From Enteractinococcus helveticum (GTDB taxonomy: Bacteria > Actinomycetota > Actinomycetes > Actinomycetales > Micrococcaceae): DNA of 7,466 bases. A program made the translations under genes and the position numbers. Under the pieces are notes generated by a model that saw only the letters and a program-made list of their open reading frames with translations, did not search any database and was not told where the DNA came from. The stretch is taken from the NCBI RefSeq assembly GCF_020742345.1, contig NZ_DYXC01000154.1:1-7466 (forward strand), written 5' to 3'. Positions 6,296-7,466 of this stretch are shown in pieces (the stretch's first letter is position 1; each line of letters opens with the position of its first letter).

Positions 6296-6903
6296 CGGTT
6301 GTGCTCTCCTTGGGTGGTTGGACGGTCGCTTGCTGGATCATCGGCAAGGGGCGGTTTAGTGGCAGCACCATCAGGTTGGAGGGTTTCGTCGGCCAGGGCG
6401 GCTTCGACCTCGTCGGCAAAGCCCATGGGCTCTTGACCCTTGAGGGTGCGGATCAGGTTGACTACCGCCACGATGAACAACGAGATGATCCCAATGGTCA
6501 ACACCCACCGCATCGGATACATCGGCCACTGGACCAGTCCAAAACGAGTTTCTGTCGAGGCCCATGAATCCATCGACCGCAGGATGTTGGCATATCCCAG
6601 CCACGCGGTGTAGACGGCCACGACCAGCCACACAAAGATATTGACGATTTTGGCCAACCGCGGCCCGAAGCGGTCGGTGACCAGTGTCACGGCTACGTGC
6701 TCACCATTGACCCCGGCCCAGGCCAGGCCAAAAGCCACAGCCGTGACCATTGCCGTTTCGGCGATCTCGATCATGCCGCCCAGGGACGCCCCGGTAAAGT
6801 TACGTACGAACACGTCAATCGCGATCGCTATAACCATCACCACAATGGCAACCGCTGACAGCACGGCAAGCGTACGGGCTATACCGCGAATCAGTTTTTC
6901 CAT
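6292..6903 (-). CDS. dctQ: TRAP transporter small permease subunit (DctQ family)
   Basis: A 203-residue membrane protein with four hydrophobic spans at about residues 12-30, 48-66, 86-106 and 132-153, the standard DctQ arrangement. Typical features are DVFVRNFTG (30-38) after the first span, the ETAMVTAVAFGLAWAGVNGEHVAV block (49-72), and the AWLGY (100-104) and PMYPMRW (127-133) segments. DctQ braces DctM and is needed for TRAP uptake. After the last span there is a hydrophilic, acidic, Pro/Ala-rich tail of about 45 residues (from ~157), longer than in many DctQ proteins. ATG has GAAGGAA upstream on the minus strand (AAGGAA at 6911-6916, 7 bases away). First gene of the operon; its stop overlaps dctM by four bases. 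Confidence 0.92.
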   Translation of the reverse strand: MEKLIRGIARTLAVLSAVAIVVMVIAIAIDVFVRNFTGASLGGMIEIAETAMVTAVAFGLAWAGVNGEHVAVTLVTDRFGPRLAKIVNIFVWLVVAVYTAWLGYANILRSMDSWASTETRFGLVQWPMYPMRWVLTIGIISLFIVAVVNLIRTLKGQEPMGFADEVEAALADETLQPDGAATKPPLADDPASDRPTTQGEHNR

Positions 6904-6930
6904 GATGAATTTCCTTCATGTGCTCGAGTT

Positions 6931-6982
6931 CTTCGTGCCCCAAAAGACAAATCTGCAGGTGATCGTAGCTTGACGCACGAAG
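6931..6982. repeat. 8-base inverted repeat in the dctQ 5' leader
   Basis: CTTCGTGC (6931-6938) and GCACGAAG (6975-6982) are exact inverted copies 36 bases apart. The right arm also sits inside a local palindrome CGCAC-GAA-GTGCG (6974-6986). The pair lies between the candidate promoter and the dctQ ribosome binding site, so it could be paired regulator sites or an RNA stem in the leader. Confidence 0.4.
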
Positions 6983-7021
6983 TGCGGTGAGTTATTTCAC
7001 AGCAAACCTGAACTTTGAAAA

Positions 7022-7027
7022 ATCATA
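7022..7027 (-). promoter_or_regulatory. candidate -10 element for the dctQMP operon
   Basis: On the minus strand the hexamer reads TATGAT, within TATATGAT, matching 5 of 6 bases of the sigma-70-type TATAAT. It would start a transcript about 110 bases before dctQ. No good -35 hexamer lies 16-18 bases further upstream (CTGCAC at spacing 17); the region is instead occupied by the 7040-7054 palindrome. A second possible -10, TATAAG on the minus strand at 7062-7067, also lacks a -35. Confidence 0.35.
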
Positions 7028-7039
7028 TACGAAACTAGG

Positions 7040-7054
7040 TTGGCGTGCAGCCAA
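7040..7054. promoter_or_regulatory. candidate operator palindrome TTGGC-N5-GCCAA
   Basis: TTGGC (7040-7044), five bases, GCCAA (7050-7054). It overlaps where the -35 of the candidate TRAP promoter would be, a usual site for a repressor or activator. Another TTGGC occurs at 7074-7078, 19 bases away. Arms are only five bases, so chance occurrence is possible. Confidence 0.3.
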
Positions 7055-7199
7055 GTCCACTCTTATAGGGGCGTTGGCTTCGTCGTCCCGCCCGCAAAGA
7101 GAGGCGAGTCACACTGGCCGCCGTGCTTTATGATGCGTTGGTGTGCAGGCTGCTTTCTCTTGAACCCGCGCCGTCGTGCGGCTTTCGCCTCGTTGCACC

Positions 7200-7233
7200 T
7201 GCAATTATTTATTGCAACCTTCAATTATTTATT
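7200..7233. repeat. AT-rich tandem 12-base direct repeat with an embedded inverted repeat
   Basis: CAATTATTTATT occurs at 7202-7213 and again at 7222-7233, one turn-pair (20 bases) apart. The first copy also lies within TGCAAT-N5-ATTGCA (7200-7205/7211-7216), and GTTGCA (7192-7197) mirrors TGCAAC (7213-7218). This AT-rich patch stands out in the G+C-richer surroundings and could be a regulator-binding or DNA-bending site between the divergent transcription units. Confidence 0.5.
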
Positions 7234-7351
7234 TCCACATGTTTTCTGTCAGCATAAGTTCGAGTTGTGACGCCGTGCACCGGTTGCCTCGGCGGTCAAT
7301 ACGACGCAGGTGACGGAAGTCATTCGCAATCAGACCGCGTGCGTCGTCATT

Positions 7352-7360
7352 TGGTAAACT
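7352..7360 (+). promoter_or_regulatory. extended -10 promoter of the gene beyond the right edge
   Basis: TGG followed by TAAACT (7355-7360) gives a TGN extended -10 with a TANNNT-type hexamer, common in actinobacterial housekeeping promoters. The -35 zone around 7331-7337 (CAGACCG) is weak, which an extended -10 can compensate. Transcription would start near 7367-7370, just before the hairpin-forming leader. Confidence 0.5.
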
Positions 7361-7372
7361 CTGGTTGTAACT

Positions 7373-7430
7373 GTTCTCGACCCAAAACTTTCGTGCTTTC
7401 GGGTGCGAGAACCTTTCTATGTTGTGGGTC
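7373..7430 (+). promoter_or_regulatory. structured mRNA leader with two mutually exclusive hairpins
   Basis: Hairpin A: GTTCTCGACCC (7373-7383) pairs with GGGTGCGAGAAC (7401-7412), 11 pairs with one bulged G. Hairpin B: GACCCAAAAC (7379-7388) pairs with GTTGTGGGTC (7421-7430), 9 of 10 pairs. Both need 7379-7383, so only one can form at a time. The element lies between the extended -10 promoter and the ribosome binding site at the edge, the position of an attenuator or autoregulated leader. The downstream gene is outside, so the ligand or class is unknown. Confidence 0.5.
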
Positions 7431-7449
7431 GGTGCAACGCCGTCCCCTT

Positions 7450-7456
7450 GGGAGAA
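7450..7456 (+). promoter_or_regulatory. ribosome binding site of a gene starting at or just past the right edge
   Basis: GGGAGAA at 7450-7456 is followed by AAGAATTTTA to the window end. The start codon should lie within the next few bases; the last A could be the first base of ATG. It matches a plus-strand gene driven from the promoter near 7352-7360. Confidence 0.5.
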
Positions 7457-7466
7457 AAGAATTTTA

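Larger units (their letters stand above)
6904..7350. other. intergenic regulatory region between the TRAP operon and a divergent gene
   Basis: About 450 bases without a supportable gene, containing the TRAP operon 5' leader and probable promoter (listed separately), a palindrome at 7040-7054, and an AT-rich repeated stretch at 7200-7233. A 76-codon plus-strand frame at 7040-7270 has no recognisable domain, no good ribosome binding site, odd composition, and overlaps the likely promoter and operator elements, so it is not called. Large parts (7070-7190 and 7240-7330) show nothing recognisable. Confidence 0.6.

Noticed and set aside
7040..7270. 76-codon plus-strand reading frame in the intergenic region
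   Set aside because: Composition is unusual (Cys, Trp, Phe and Arg clusters), there is no good ribosome binding site, and it overlaps the palindrome and AT-rich repeats. No domain recognised.

Overview
The window looks like accessory chromosomal DNA from a Gram-positive actinobacterium of moderate G+C (mid-50s percent by eye). The substrate-binding protein carries an actinobacterial-style lipoprotein signal (LTAC lipobox). Genes are tightly packed with ATGA overlaps, and ribosome binding sites are AGGAG-like. A Micrococcaceae or Corynebacterium-like host fits, but the genus cannot be fixed from this sequence.

Layout. Positions 1-3486 (+ strand) hold a compact five-gene unit: the 3' part of an FAD-dependent amine oxidase of the DAO family, a small cupin (DUF861/Cupin_3-like), a 53-residue single-span membrane protein, a sodium:solute symporter of the SSS family, and a 183-residue soluble protein of unknown function with an apparent internal duplication. 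The spacings suggest one transcript with translational coupling: overlaps of 1, 4 and 4 bases and one 41-base gap. The simplest reading is a module that imports a small amine-, amino-acid- or betaine-like compound with Na+ and oxidises it in the cytoplasm. The substrate is not readable from the sequence.

Positions 3487-3769 separate this unit from a convergent operon. They contain a strong intrinsic terminator for the minus-strand operon, but no clear terminator for the plus-strand one. Positions 3770-6903 (- strand) encode a complete tripartite TRAP transporter in the order dctQ, dctM, dctP: small 4-span subunit, large permease, then solute-binding lipoprotein. Its binding protein keeps the arginine that clamps the substrate carboxylate in this family, so the cargo is probably an organic acid anion.

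Positions 6904-7466 are non-coding, between the divergent TRAP operon and a gene starting at or just past the right edge. They hold a possible promoter and operator palindromes for the TRAP operon, a tandem AT-rich 12-base repeat, and an extended -10 promoter. That promoter is followed by a leader able to form two mutually exclusive hairpins and ends in a ribosome binding site. The leader and the two small uncharacterised proteins flanking the symporter are the most interesting items. I found no clear case for a wholly new defence or mobile system, and no tRNA, rRNA, CRISPR or insertion sequence.
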